This document shows positions 11,225 to 21,289 of a DNA stretch of 64,000 nt, one piece after another (position 1 is the first letter of the stretch; each line of letters opens with the position of its first letter). The notes beneath the pieces were generated by a model, which was given only the letters and a program-made list of their open reading frames with translations, was not told where the DNA came from and did no database searches. The translations under genes were made by a program, and so were the position numbers. Source of the DNA: Dactylellina haptotyla (Eukaryota > Ascomycota > Orbiliomycetes > Orbiliales > Orbiliaceae); contig CM062382.1 of the NCBI GenBank assembly GCA_031310005.1, positions 2,418,001-2,482,000 of the forward strand, read 5' to 3'.

Positions 11225-13267
11225 CTACGCTCTAACCTGCTGTCTCAATGGCGTCTTCGATACACCTGGCGTCCGCGGTGCCTTAACTGGCGTAGCTACA
11301 GGCGTCCTCACAGGCGTATTCGGCTCGCTCGCCACCACGCCCTCCACGGGATCTCCGACCCGCCCGACCCCAACCACACACCAGTAACTATACTCCACCT
11401 TTTCCCTGCCCAGCGGATTCCCACCACCGCCAGACGAACCGGGCGCGCCGTGCTTCCCACTAGTGCTGCTGGTCCCGCCACCTCCACCTTCCTCATCGTC
11501 CCGATCAACCTCCGCTTCAAACTCGACTCGTACGAAGATCGGGATCTCTAACAATCGTTCATCGCGTATCCTCGTCTCCCTGGTATCCGGGATCTCGGGC
11601 GGGACGACCTCGATTACCACACTGGTATAGTTCCTCTTCTGCTCGTACACCGTCGCCATTCTGGGGTCCTTATTCCCCTGTGGGGGCGGAGTAGGCACGG
11701 GTGCCGGGGTGCGGGTACTCATCAGCGCGTCATCCCAGACGTCCGTGTTGGCGCCGACGTCGAATTCAGGACAGAGGATGGTGACGCGCGAAGGGTAGTC
11801 TGTGCCTGGGGTGTACCTGGGCGTGAGGAGGCTGACGCTGATGGGATCGAAGAGCGGGTTGGTGACGGTGAGGAGGAAGCGGTGGGTTTTGTGCGGGACA
11901 AGGGAGGAGAGTTGGATGGAAGGGTCGAGGCGCTTGATTGTTAGGGAGGGGATGTAGTTCAGTGCGACCAGACGTATTCTAAAGCGTGTGGTTTGAACTT
12001 TGGATTCGGGTTTGACGAGGATGTGGCGGCAGGCGCGGCAGCGTTTTGAGCGTTTGGTGCGGAGGAGGACGGCAGTAGGTCTTAGTTCTCTGTGGTAGAT
12101 TGTCAGTCTTCATGCTTAAATTTAGTGAGCCGGATGACATACGAAAGGAACCGTGGCTCATGGGGTTGGTTTAGTCTTTGCTTGGTGTTCGTAGCTGCGG
12201 ATCAGGTTAGATATAATTTGTTTCCAAGCCGTAGGAGGTGAGATGCCTTACTCGCGTGGATGCCCAATTTCGCCATCTGCTCTACAATCTCCATTTCCCG
12301 CTCCTCGACGACCTCTCTCGGTCGGTCGATTTCCTTCATCTCGAGCTTCTTCACACCTCTTCCTTTCCTCCCGCCTGCATGACCGCTCCCTCCCGCTCCA
12401 ATTCCGGTATACAATCCCATCAACCTTGTCAGCGCGGCGGGACTGTTAGTAAAGTCTTCCTGCGCGTTCCCCAATTGCTGCGCATAATGCTGTTTCAAGC
12501 GATTAAACTCAGCATCATGTGCCGAGGGTGTGACTTTTGCGAGCTGTGCTGAGATCGAAGTTGGCTTTTCGAGCTGGAGGGGTGGTGAAAGGTCTGAGGT
12601 TGTCCAATGGCAATGCGAACAGAAGAGATTAAAGGGGCCCTGTTGCTGCTCTGCCGCCGACGAGGACGACGGGACATGATTTACGGGTATGACCACCAAT
12701 AGTGCTGTGCATATGGGACAGAGATAGCAGTTCCTTGTGCAGCTGTGAGATAGTAGGTAGGAAATTAATACGAGTGATAGGCAAATGCGAAATGTGGGGG
12801 ATATGAGAACTACCTTACCGATTTCCATCGCTCTTGACAGTCGAACTGGGCACTTCGAAGAGACAGCTGGGACAGTACCAGCAGACAATTTCATCTGTTA
12901 CGCAACGTGGACATCGGATCTGGTGGCAGTCTTCGCAGTATAAAAGATTCTCTATTGGGAAGAGGGAGAACGCGGCTCGTTGGTCGCGTGGGTCGAAATT
13001 GTTCTCTTCATCCTCCTCGTCCTCTTCGTCATTTCGTTCCCCCTCTGCATCGCCACTTGTAGCCAATGTGCCGTCAAAGGAGCTTGTGCCTGGGAATAGA
13101 CGACGTTTGACAGGTGTTAGTGGGGTTGATGGGACGGGAACGGCGAAGTCGCGCTTTGTGGGGGATTTGGTGGGCGAGAGTGGTCGAGCGCTGTCGACGG
13201 CCATAATCTGGGGCCGCTCCTCGTTACAGGGGCATGATATGTGGATATATGGGAAAGACGACGACAT
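11225..13267 (-). CDS. ro-2: Dynactin subunit p62 (DCTN4 family; Neurospora RO-2)
   Basis: p62 caps the pointed end of the dynactin Arp filament and helps link dynein to cargo. Four exons in transcript order, 13267-12819, 12742-12252, 12194-12143 and 12089-11225, give 618 residues with all phases consistent. The start SSFPYIHISCPC is typical of fungal p62. A cysteine-rich zinc cluster follows an acidic stretch: CEDCHQIRCPRC, CWYCPSCLFEVPSS, then across the first splice CTRNCYLCPIC, and later CSHCHWTTS. A coiled region (about EMKEIDRPREVVEEREMEI) and an Ig-like beta-rich C-terminal half follow, including RSKRCRACRHILVKPE. The length suits the family. The tail after RVGDPVEG is Pro/Thr-rich and variable. 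Introns are 53-76 bp with normal signals. Confidence 0.93.
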
Positions 13268-14083
13268 GGTGGAATGGGAATTGGAGCACGTTGGAAGTCC
13301 AGCGCAGGTTTGGGGGTCGATTATAGGACGAGGTTGAAGCTGTTTGGGAGTCTACTGTGCCATAGAGCTTCCAAAATGCAACAGTCCAACACGCCAATAT
13401 CAATATCAATTTAATGAACAGTTCAGACATGTTCGATAGTATGACTATACTCTACATCGCTCCATGGACCTTTTTTATATAGTCACCGCCGACGACTCAG
13501 CTACAAGTCCCGACGGCAAAGGTAACTGTCCAAGAATAGTTGGTTTTTGAATATTTAGTAAATACTATTGATGGCTATATATCAATCAACATAACAATTT
13601 AATGATAAACTGGACCAACGATAACAGCATCTGTGAGCAAGGTATACATAATTTAAGATCTAAACTCCATTTCTGAACCATCAAACCAAAAAGCCTGTAT
13701 TAGGACTCTTGTTTAACTTGTGGCTCTGGATAAGAAGCTCTAGCCAATATAGCACAGTTACGGCCATTTTGCGTAGCTACATGTATACGGGGGGGTGTGG
13801 TATACAAATTAGTGATTGATCTCTTTTGCAGAGATTCTTATGTATTTATAAATTTCGTAAGGTTCAAAATTGGTCTTATCTTTTGTCATGTGTAGTAGTG
13901 ATTCTCCAAATATTTGCAATCATAAGATTTTATCATTGTGACACCCTAGATAACTGATGTAACTTAGAACCAGCGAAAGGAATACTAAGTCAAATAAAAA
14001 CGTAATCGATTAGATCATCCCATGTCATCGTGATGCAGCCCAACTATTAACTCTCATATTCCATAGCTGCGTCGGTGCTAGCT
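13268..14083. other. Promoter of dynactin p62 and 3' flank of the copper transporter
   Basis: AT-rich 0.8 kb. A minus-strand short frame at 13224-13430 overlaps the p62 start out of frame and could only be an upstream ORF. Nothing else is supported. Confidence 0.5.
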
Positions 14084-15156
14084 TCAGCAGCACGATGTAC
14101 CCGTCTCTTGGTGAGCTCCACTGTTTAAAAATAATATTAGTATATATAAATATATGGTTGTACAACTGTGCCTCAATAATGCAGAATGACATACCTGGGA
14201 GAGAGATTATCGTATCCAAACAGAGTGAAACCAAGGAACGCGCCGATGAGAATGCAAATTATAATATAACCTAGATACAGAGGAAAATTAGTTTCGGCAG
14301 ATTTACCAAGGCGAAATGTGATTCGCTCACCATTATAGTACATGGCCAATAACATCACAAAGTATCTATAAAGGAATCTCATTAGTCACGCTCTACAAAT
14401 TTTAAACATATCACGACCGCTTCTCGTCCAAGTTAAACGAACTTGAGCACTTACGCTGCGCCAAACTGTACCATATATAATAACCCCCTCACCATCTGCT
14501 GTACCAACGTTGGTCGAAAGTTAAATGGTCTCAAGAACCTCGCGAACCTAGACGAAGCGTTGTTGAATCCGAAATTCAGCCTTGCTGTCTGGCCAGGCGT
14601 GGGACTCGGTGAGCCGTCTTCGGAGAGTTTCTTCGCGCCGGCTTCGACCGTGTCGTTAGTGTAGTTAAGTGCGGCGTGGCGGATAATATGTCGGTCATAT
14701 TCACGCTGCATGCGGCGGACGAGTTCGAGAGCGATGACAAGCAAGACAACCTGGACATTATTCCAAGATCGAATGTTAACAAAAGCAATTTTTTATCTAA
14801 CTACTAGGTAAGTGCTTAGGTGTTGAAGAAGGAGACCTACACCGATGCAACTTAATGCAAATATTCCTTCACTAGATACCTTCCATGACCTTGCGATGAA
14901 ACATGAATCGACAGTGTACCAGTTCCACAACATCTATCATTTTCGTGCCAAGAAGGGAATGTTGAGTCAGTAACTGATAGTCATTTGCACTCTCATAGAT
15001 ACCTTTGTTAGCTCTACTTACAGATATCTTGCATCCGCCACCCATGCTCATACTCATGGCGGACGTGGTAGAAGCAGCGCTCATACCGGTCATAGTTGCG
15101 TCCATGGCCGTGGTGGGACTAGCACCCATATCCATTCCTGAGTGGTCCATATTCAT
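14084..15156 (-). CDS. Ctr-family copper transporter (Ctr3-like)
   Basis: Trimeric high-affinity Cu(I) importer of the plasma (or vacuolar) membrane. Six exons in transcript order, 15156-15022, 14933-14841, 14750-14455, 14365-14331, 14270-14195 and 14120-14084, give 223 residues with consistent phases. The N-terminus is Met/His/Asp-rich (MDHSGMDMGAS and SAMSMSMGGGCKIS) for copper capture. MLWNWYTVDSCFIARSW is the Ctr3-type signature before TM1. TM2 has the essential MxxxM (MLLAM, about 179-183), TM3 the GxxxG helix-packing motif (GAFLG, about 196-200), and the protein ends in a CC pair (TGTSCC) as in many Ctr proteins. A loop of about 85 residues separates TM1 and TM2. A metallothionein gene is divergently oriented 2.1 kb upstream. 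Very small exons explain why no long frame is visible. Confidence 0.93.
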
Positions 15157-15310
15157 TAATTAATATACGATATAAGCTCGTTGATATTTTATATTGAAAA
15201 AAAGTGCAAGTTATAAAAAAGGACTTCACAACTTGGAAAAATCGCTGGATATCGAGTAATCTACAAAATAGAAATTGATCCGAACCAAGATCGGGATACC
15301 ATGGGATGGA

Positions 15311-15319
15311 TTATATATA
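15311..15319 (-). promoter_or_regulatory. TATA box of the Ctr-like gene
   Basis: TATATATAA-type element on the minus strand, about 155 bp upstream of the ATG. Confidence 0.45.
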
Positions 15320-17083
15320 CAGAGAAACTACCACCATGCGCGTCATAGAAATCTTGTTCTTTTATCAACCCCAAGACCGCCTTAACACGGGATGGACAGC
15401 GGGACATTAAAAATCCAGCTATGCTGGCTGATCACAGATCACAATGCAACTTTGAGCTTCGCTATCGCAATATACCACTCTCATCAAGCGTCTGGGCGTT
15501 CCTAGCGTGGTATAGGAGAATAGGATACCTTACGTTACGCTCCTGCTGGATCGAGGTCACAGAATCACCCTTGTCAGGCGAACAACAGAAAAAATAAACC
15601 CCTTATCATATAGCATCCCGCAGGACACATCTTCAAAGCGTTCCCGTGGGTATGTACCATCCATGTAGACAAGCTTGAAACGGCCTCTTCTGTATCAATT
15701 GAGCTGGTTTTTTCTTACAGTATATGAGCGGGGTTGGTTAGTGAGTTACACTGGTGCAAGTTAGGGTGCATTTCTTCAGACGAGAATCATAAATCCTCAT
15801 GAGAAAAAAATTCACAGGAAGATACAAGGTAAGTACACTCTGACACCACAATGTTGACACCTTTGTGATGATGCTAAGGTTCAGGAAAAGCCAAAGGTGA
15901 GAAGAATTGAGCATGTTTCCGATGGGTCTTCCATGCGCCATGTCTTTTGATTTTCTGATCCACCTTGTAGAAATTAAGGGAAGCGAGGAGGCGTGAGAGC
16001 TCGCTCGGGTGGCTGCTCGGCCTCCTAAGACAGCAAAAAATTGTTTTGTCCGAAATATTCGGGTTCGGAGGAGCACCACCTTGCAAAAAAAAGAGCATGG
16101 CTGCGGTGTGGCCTACAGTAACGAGGAAATCCATGCATCCATGACACTTCCATTGTGGGTGCAACCATGACAGCCAACCATAGGCCAGAGAATTGAGCGG
16201 GGAACGGAAAAACGAGAGACCAGGGGCGTTTAATAGCACTTAGCAGTCGCATTTTCTGCTCAAAAATGCTCCTGTGGATTTCCTCGGCCACCAGTAACTC
16301 ATTCGACAGCGAGCGAGCGCTACCCTGCCGTCTTCGCTGTCTGATTGGGCCGTATCTCAAAGAGGTATGGGCCCGGAAAATACCACACCCCACGCTAGTC
16401 GTCATGTGTTGCTGGGTGCTTTGTAGACAGCTCCCAGCAGCCCTTGAAAAGGGTCAAGGATTAGAAAGAGAGCAGATCTGGTTGGAAATAGACGGGTGCC
16501 TATTGCGGTAGTTGATTGAAGTTGTTTAGCTTGCTTTGGTTGTTCCCCAGAGATAAGAATCTCGATAGGCTTTCCGTTCGAAATTCGGATAGATCGGTCG
16601 CCGGCTGGCCAAAGCGCTGAAGCAGCCCTCCCTCCTCGCTACATGTGGTTAGGTACGTTTTCGACACCAACAGAAACGACTGGCCAGCATGATTTCTTGC
16701 ATGATTACCCGTTACGGTATTGTATGCCCATCCATCCATCCATCGAAAATGTTATTATTATCAACAGGATCGAAAACGGCCAGGTCCGGTGCGGGGTAAC
16801 GAGCGTAGCGCATAAAAGGAAATTCATTTGCAGTGCGACCACCGAAAAAAAGCTGGAAACAATAGCCTAGGAGGTCCCAAAGGTAGCTTGGATTCCTTCT
16901 GGATGTTCCACGCTTTTCGTCATCTTATCGAATAGCGAACCTCCCCGAATGACCGGCGCATCCCTAGCCGGCAGGCAAAGAAAAAGCAGGCTGAACAGCC
17001 CACTGCTACGTGGTGGATTTTAACTCTTTCGTCACGAGGAATAGAATTTCTCTTCTCGCCACTAGTAAGACTCCCGGTGGAGG

Positions 17084-17089
17084 TATAAG
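17084..17089 (+). promoter_or_regulatory. TATA box of the metallothionein gene
   Basis: TATAAG in the context GGAGGTATAAGTAG, about 165 bp upstream of the proposed ATG and followed by a C/T-rich leader (TTTTCTTTCTTCTTATC). Confidence 0.5.
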
Positions 17090-17251
17090 TAGCCTGCGCA
17101 GCCTCCTGGTTCTATGAGGTAGTTTTCTTTCTTCTTATCTTTCGTCCGATCACAAAGAAACATAACCACATCCACAGCTCTTGGCTATTTATCCAAAAAG
17201 GAATATAATCCACCACCTTGTATCTATCTTAGATCTAACAAACTACCCAAA

Positions 17252-17565
17252 ATGAGTATGCCCAACCCCTCCCATCCTCCGACCCTTGCATGCGCTTCCC
17301 GCTGGTTGCTTTTCGGGCCATGCCCTGAAAGAAACGTGCGGCTGCGCGAATATTAGAGCCCCTACCGTGGACCACTCTTCCGGAATGTTCTCTAACATGC
17401 TCTTTAAGTTGCCGATATCGTCATTGTCGACCGTTGCGGTGATGACTGCAGTTGCGGACCTAGCTGTAGCTGTTCCGGCTGCCCAGCAGTAAGGCTCCAG
17501 AAACACATTCTGCCCATATATGCATTCAGCCTCAACTGACCGCGATATTATAGCACCCAAAGTAA
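17252..17565 (+). CDS. Metallothionein, about 31 residues, three exons
   Basis: Small Cys-rich metal chelator of the fungal metallothionein class (six cysteines, like the Magnaporthe MMT1 type). The core RCGDDCSCGPSCSCSGCP is encoded at 17436-17486, with spacing C-x3-C-x-C-x3-C-x-C-x2-C. Proposed exons are 17252-17255, 17409-17488 and 17554-17565. The second intron (65 bp, GTAAGG, CAACTGAC branch, TAG) is very convincing and leads to the ending PAHPK-stop. The first intron (153 bp) starts GTATGC right after ATGA and ends after CTCTAACATGCTCTTTAAG, a classic branch and acceptor; the few residues it creates before the Cys core (MIADIVIVD) are less certain. The gene lies between a copper transporter and two BIM1-like genes, so copper buffering is the obvious role, though zinc is possible. 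Confidence 0.72.
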
Positions 17566-18229
17566 ATCGACTCTGTTGGAGGTAACGGTTGGCCAGTTTT
17601 CTCGCGAGACATAAATTTCCTTTTTTCTTGAGTCACTTTCCTGTATGTGTTCAGTTTCACAGAAGGGGGGCAGGCAGATTGCAGGATTTTGGTACTTAGT
17701 TCTAGCTACTACATCGTTCATGCATGTTTGAAATAACCTCAGAACGAAAGTCATTTTTTCGGGACCCACTCTCGTTTATACTATATCAACGTGATCCTAA
17801 ACTCGCTCATGTAATATCTGTGATTTTGAATCTCTTGGACAAGGTGGGGGGGTCGGATCGCGTTTTTCTGAACGGGGTATAGCTCTCAACGGCTCGCTAG
17901 GGTTGGAGTTTCCATAATATGCAAGTGAGGGAGTTTTTGATTTCCTTCCCCTGGACCCAAGATATGCATGAAAATATCCGATAACCCCCTCGCATACTCG
18001 CCTTGCGGGCGCATCTGCGGTTCCATCGATAGGCGCATTCTCTTATCAGTAGCAAGCTAGCTGTTTTTTATTTCAGATTATCGGGTACTTCACACGCGAA
18101 ATTTTTGAGATAAAAAATTCTCATTAGGTATTAGACATAACTTCTAGAAAAGTACACAAGCTAAAGAAAGAAAATGGTATACAAAGATAAATCCTAAAAC
18201 CTTAAACCAACTTTTTAATGATAAATCGC
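17566..18229. other. 3' flanks of metallothionein and BIM1-like gene A
   Basis: Convergent gene ends in mixed to AT-rich sequence. No further coding signal seen. Confidence 0.5.
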
Positions 18230-18948
18230 TTACAAGCCACCGAAAACGACAGCTACAGCAGCTCCTACGACGCCAGCGAAAAGAGAGAAGCTCTTAGTGT
18301 TTCCTTGCGAGGGTGTATTCGTCGCAGAGGGAGCGGATGTGGTCTGGCTGCCGGTCGTTGGAGTGTTACCCATCAGGGCCTCCAATGTTGGATCGCTCGA
18401 TATAGCGGCGTCGACACCTGTGCCGTTCTTGCAGCTATCCGGGAGAGTTGAGACGGAGCCGCTGACAAATTTAACGTATGCGCACTATTTTCTAAAGCGT
18501 TAACCAAAAATGAAAGCATAAATCCTGGAGGTTGGAAACTTACAGCATAAAGCATTCCGTCAACAGCGTTCTGGACAACCTGAAAGATTCCCTGTTTCCC
18601 AACAAGACTCCTGGGTGCGACGACCATTGGCTCGCAGAAATCACCAGAACCGTACTGTTCTACGATGGGGAAGACTTGCGACCACTGGAGATTGCTACCG
18701 TCGGCTTTGTTTCCCTCGACGACACGGAAGAGAACATGGACTTCTGGGTGGGAGGACGAGTAGGCGATTGCCTCGCCGTCGACGTGGAACTCTGTGATGG
18801 GGGAGTTTTCGTCAACGGTATAGCCTCCGCAGGGGCCGGTGTCCTGCTTTGCAGCGGATTTCCCGAGAGGCTCGGGGTTGCGGAGGGTGAAGTGGGCGTG
18901 GGCTGTCGAGGCAGCGAGGAGGGAGAGGAGGAGGGATTGAGCACGCAT
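18230..18948 (-). CDS. BIM1/X325-type secreted copper protein A, GPI-anchored
   Basis: Exons 18948-18544 and 18484-18230 encode 219 residues. An 18-residue signal peptide (MRAQSLLLSLLAASTAHA) ends just before HFTLRNPEPLG, so the mature protein starts with His, as required for a histidine-brace copper site. A second conserved His lies in SSSHPEVHVLF. Four cysteines (GPCGG, DFCEP, YACAYV, DSCKNG) match those of gene B. Ser/Thr-rich sequence and a hydrophobic tail (FSLFAGVVGAAVAVVFGGL) indicate a GPI anchor. The acceptor was chosen because it yields CAYVKF, parallel to CADIVF in gene B. X325 proteins resemble LPMOs but are not oxidases; Cryptococcus Bim1 helps Ctr1 take up scarce copper. The gene is divergent from gene B across 1.0 kb. 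Confidence 0.85.
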
Positions 18949-19972
18949 TTTTTCAGACAACGGTAGAATAATACTATGGCAGTAAAGTAGAGCAAATCGG
19001 AGACGAAGGGCGATGAAGCAATTGAATTGGAACCCGGAGATATGCACGATCAGGCGAAAGTTAAGTTGAGAAAGTGGAAGAGGGCAGAAATGAATGCAGA
19101 GCACCAACCAGTTGGCAAGCGGGAGCTCGAGCTAGCCAGTGTGCACACCTTGACTTACCTTACTCTACTTACCAATCAACGGATTGGAGAGACATGCACA
19201 TGGCCGAGCCGGGGCCACGGCATGAGTAAGGCGCATTAGTCAAACACGAGTCGCGATGCATGTCACTTGCTGCTTCAACGTGGTGGTGCACCAGCCGACG
19301 GAGGGCGTGAAAATACTGAAAATACGATCGACAGAGTGGCGTTGGGGGATGGGCAGAAGGTGTTCAGAATGTGTTGTGGGGAAGCCAAGACTTGGCTCGC
19401 TTCGAAACTATCGCAAACCCGCTCACGTTAAGCCCAAACGGGCAATCGCGCGTGCAGCTTGCCGCAACACATTTCTTTTTCCAACACCAGAGCTCTGCGC
19501 CAGCCAACCACCTGTACCGCTTCCGTGATAGTTTCTGCATTCAGACTCGCTCCTACAGGCCATGTATGGCACTTCTTCAGGGCTTTTGGTACTTGTCAGG
19601 TACTCGGGGTATATGGCTAGCAGCTATCGATAGGATGCACAGTTTTAACATTGGCGATGTTGCTTTTTTGCACGTCTCTCAGACCCGGTTCCCGTCTCCC
19701 AGCGCCTTGGCTTGGGAATACTGAAGTGATACTGGCCGTGTGAAGGAAGGAAGGAAGTATCTTACTGTGACATCTATTCTATTCGATGAATCTTTCTCTG
19801 CGTAGCGGACGGCGAAGTACCTAGTTATATAAGACGCCGTGATCGCCAGCTCTGAAAGTCTCCGTCCTCGCTCCAGCACTCCAGCAGCATCTCAATCGGC
19901 CGTCCACTTACCTCCTCCCCCCTTCTCCTACATTCCCAAATCGATCAATTGGCATCGTATATACCAGTCAAA
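18949..19972. other. Shared divergent promoter region of the two BIM1-like genes
   Basis: 1,024 bp between the two start codons. A TATATAAG box serves gene B; none is obvious for gene A. Polypyrimidine sequence (about 19895-19930) precedes gene B. I could not recognise a repeated operator-like motif by eye. Confidence 0.5.
19826..19833 (+). promoter_or_regulatory. TATA box of BIM1-like gene B
   Basis: TATATAAG about 140 bp upstream of the ATG, followed by a C/T-rich leader. Confidence 0.5.
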
Positions 19973-20752
19973 ATGTTGGCAAAGACTCTCCTCGCCGTTG
20001 CTGCGCTCACCTCCGCCGCCCAGGCGCATTTCGGTGTTGACTATCCTCCCATGAGAGTCGATTCCTTTGAGGATCCCTACAACCAGTGGCAAAGACCTTG
20101 TACGTGCCTTTTATATGCATAAAATACGATATATATGTCACAATTTACTGATAATTATGATCCTCAGGTGCCGGTGCCAATACCACAAACAACCGCACAG
20201 AATGGCCCCTCGACGGTGGTTCCATCGTCCTAGAACTCCACCATCCTACCGACTACATATTCGTCAACCTCGGTCTCGGCAGCGATGTCACCACCTTCAA
20301 CATCTCCCTCACTCCAAATTTCCTCAACAACACCGGCAACGGCACCCTCTGCCTACCCAAGTTCCCTATCCCCGCCGGTGTACAGATTCAAGATGGCACC
20401 AATGCCTCAATCCAGGTTGTAACTGTTAACCATGCTGGTAACTCTCTTTATAACGTATGTCTTCACATTTATATCCTATACATCTATCATGGACTCCGTG
20501 CTAACATCTATAATACAGTGCGCTGATATCGTCTTCCGCACTTCTGCCACCATTCTCTCCGGGGATGCTTGCATGAACACCACCAGCGGTCCTCTTTTCG
20601 CTGTTCAGGATCAGACTGAGCTCCTCAAGTCCACCGGCAACAATACCGCTGGCGATAAGCCATCCTCAGCCGTCCACGGGTCATCAGTGCACATCCTGAC
20701 AGCATCTCTCACCGTCATCTTAGCGATGGTCGTTGCTTCCGGCTTACTGTGA
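19973..20752 (+). CDS. BIM1/X325-type secreted copper protein B, GPI-anchored
   Basis: Exons 19973-20099, 20168-20454 and 20519-20752 encode 215 residues; phases agree and the first join rebuilds the Cys of RPCAGAN. The 18-residue signal (MLAKTLLAVAALTSAAQA) is followed at once by HFGVDYPPMR, giving an N-terminal His. The second His cluster is ELHHPTDYIFV. Four cysteines (RPCAG, TLCLP, YNCADI, DACMN) and the LYN-CADIVF block align with gene A. Many Asn-x-Ser/Thr sites suggest heavy glycosylation, and the C-terminal hydrophobic segment (SVHILTASLTVILAMVVASG) suggests GPI attachment. The protein is expected at the plasma membrane or wall, binding Cu(II) outside the cell and working upstream of a Ctr importer. 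The exact copper ligands beyond His19 and one of the HHP histidines cannot be fixed by eye. Confidence 0.85.
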
Positions 20753-21272
20753 ATACCTTGGCCTTTTTCAATCGTCCTCTTTGTTTTCCTATTTGGAATA
20801 TCACGGGATACATGCTCGTTCCCGTGTTTAATTTTTGATTTTGTAAATGCCCCAAAAGAAGGATGATGGTTTACTCTGTACGATAATGTCTTATGCTATT
20901 ACCTATAGCAAATAATGAATATATATACCCCTTCTCACAAATACACCTCTCCAAAGATAGAGAGGCCTCCAATGCCTTGTAATTTTATGTCAAAGCAAGG
21001 GTCTATGGGAAACCCACGGTTCTCATTTATCAATCATGATTATAGTTTGCAGATCTAAGCTTAATCGAAAGTCTTTTCTTGCATGCATACAATAACAAGC
21101 TTTCGTAATAGGTATGGGTGAGGTCTAACCTTAACCTTAATTGTATAAGCGAGTGTATTTGTAGACGTTGCTTCTCATGGCCCCTTGCGTTGTAGACGCG
21201 TGCGCACGTTGGCTATACGATAGTACTAATGCTTTGCTGCACCTGACCTGGGTGAATCACATATTTCCTACG

Positions 21273-21289
21273 TATATATATATATATAT
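21273..21289. repeat. (TA)n microsatellite
   Basis: Uninterrupted TA repeat in AT-rich intergenic sequence. Confidence 0.8.

Larger units (their letters stand above)
15157..17251. other. Divergent intergenic region between Ctr transporter and metallothionein
   Basis: About 2.1 kb that must hold both promoters. Core-promoter TATA boxes lie near each end (15311-15319 minus, 17084-17089 plus). By eye I found no repeated copper-factor site: one HTHNNGCTGD match (15540-15549) and one near-match to TGTGCTCA (about 16254-16261) are about what chance gives. Frames on the minus strand at 15.7-16.4 kb show no domain pattern. Confidence 0.5.

Noticed and set aside
15540-15549. CTCCTGCTGG, a match to the degenerate Ace1/Cuf1 consensus between the Ctr and metallothionein genes
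   Set aside because: The consensus is so degenerate that one or two matches are expected by chance in 2 kb.
17286-17492. 68-codon plus-strand frame over the metallothionein
   Set aside because: Runs through the first intron in another phase; the Cys core is in the spliced frame.
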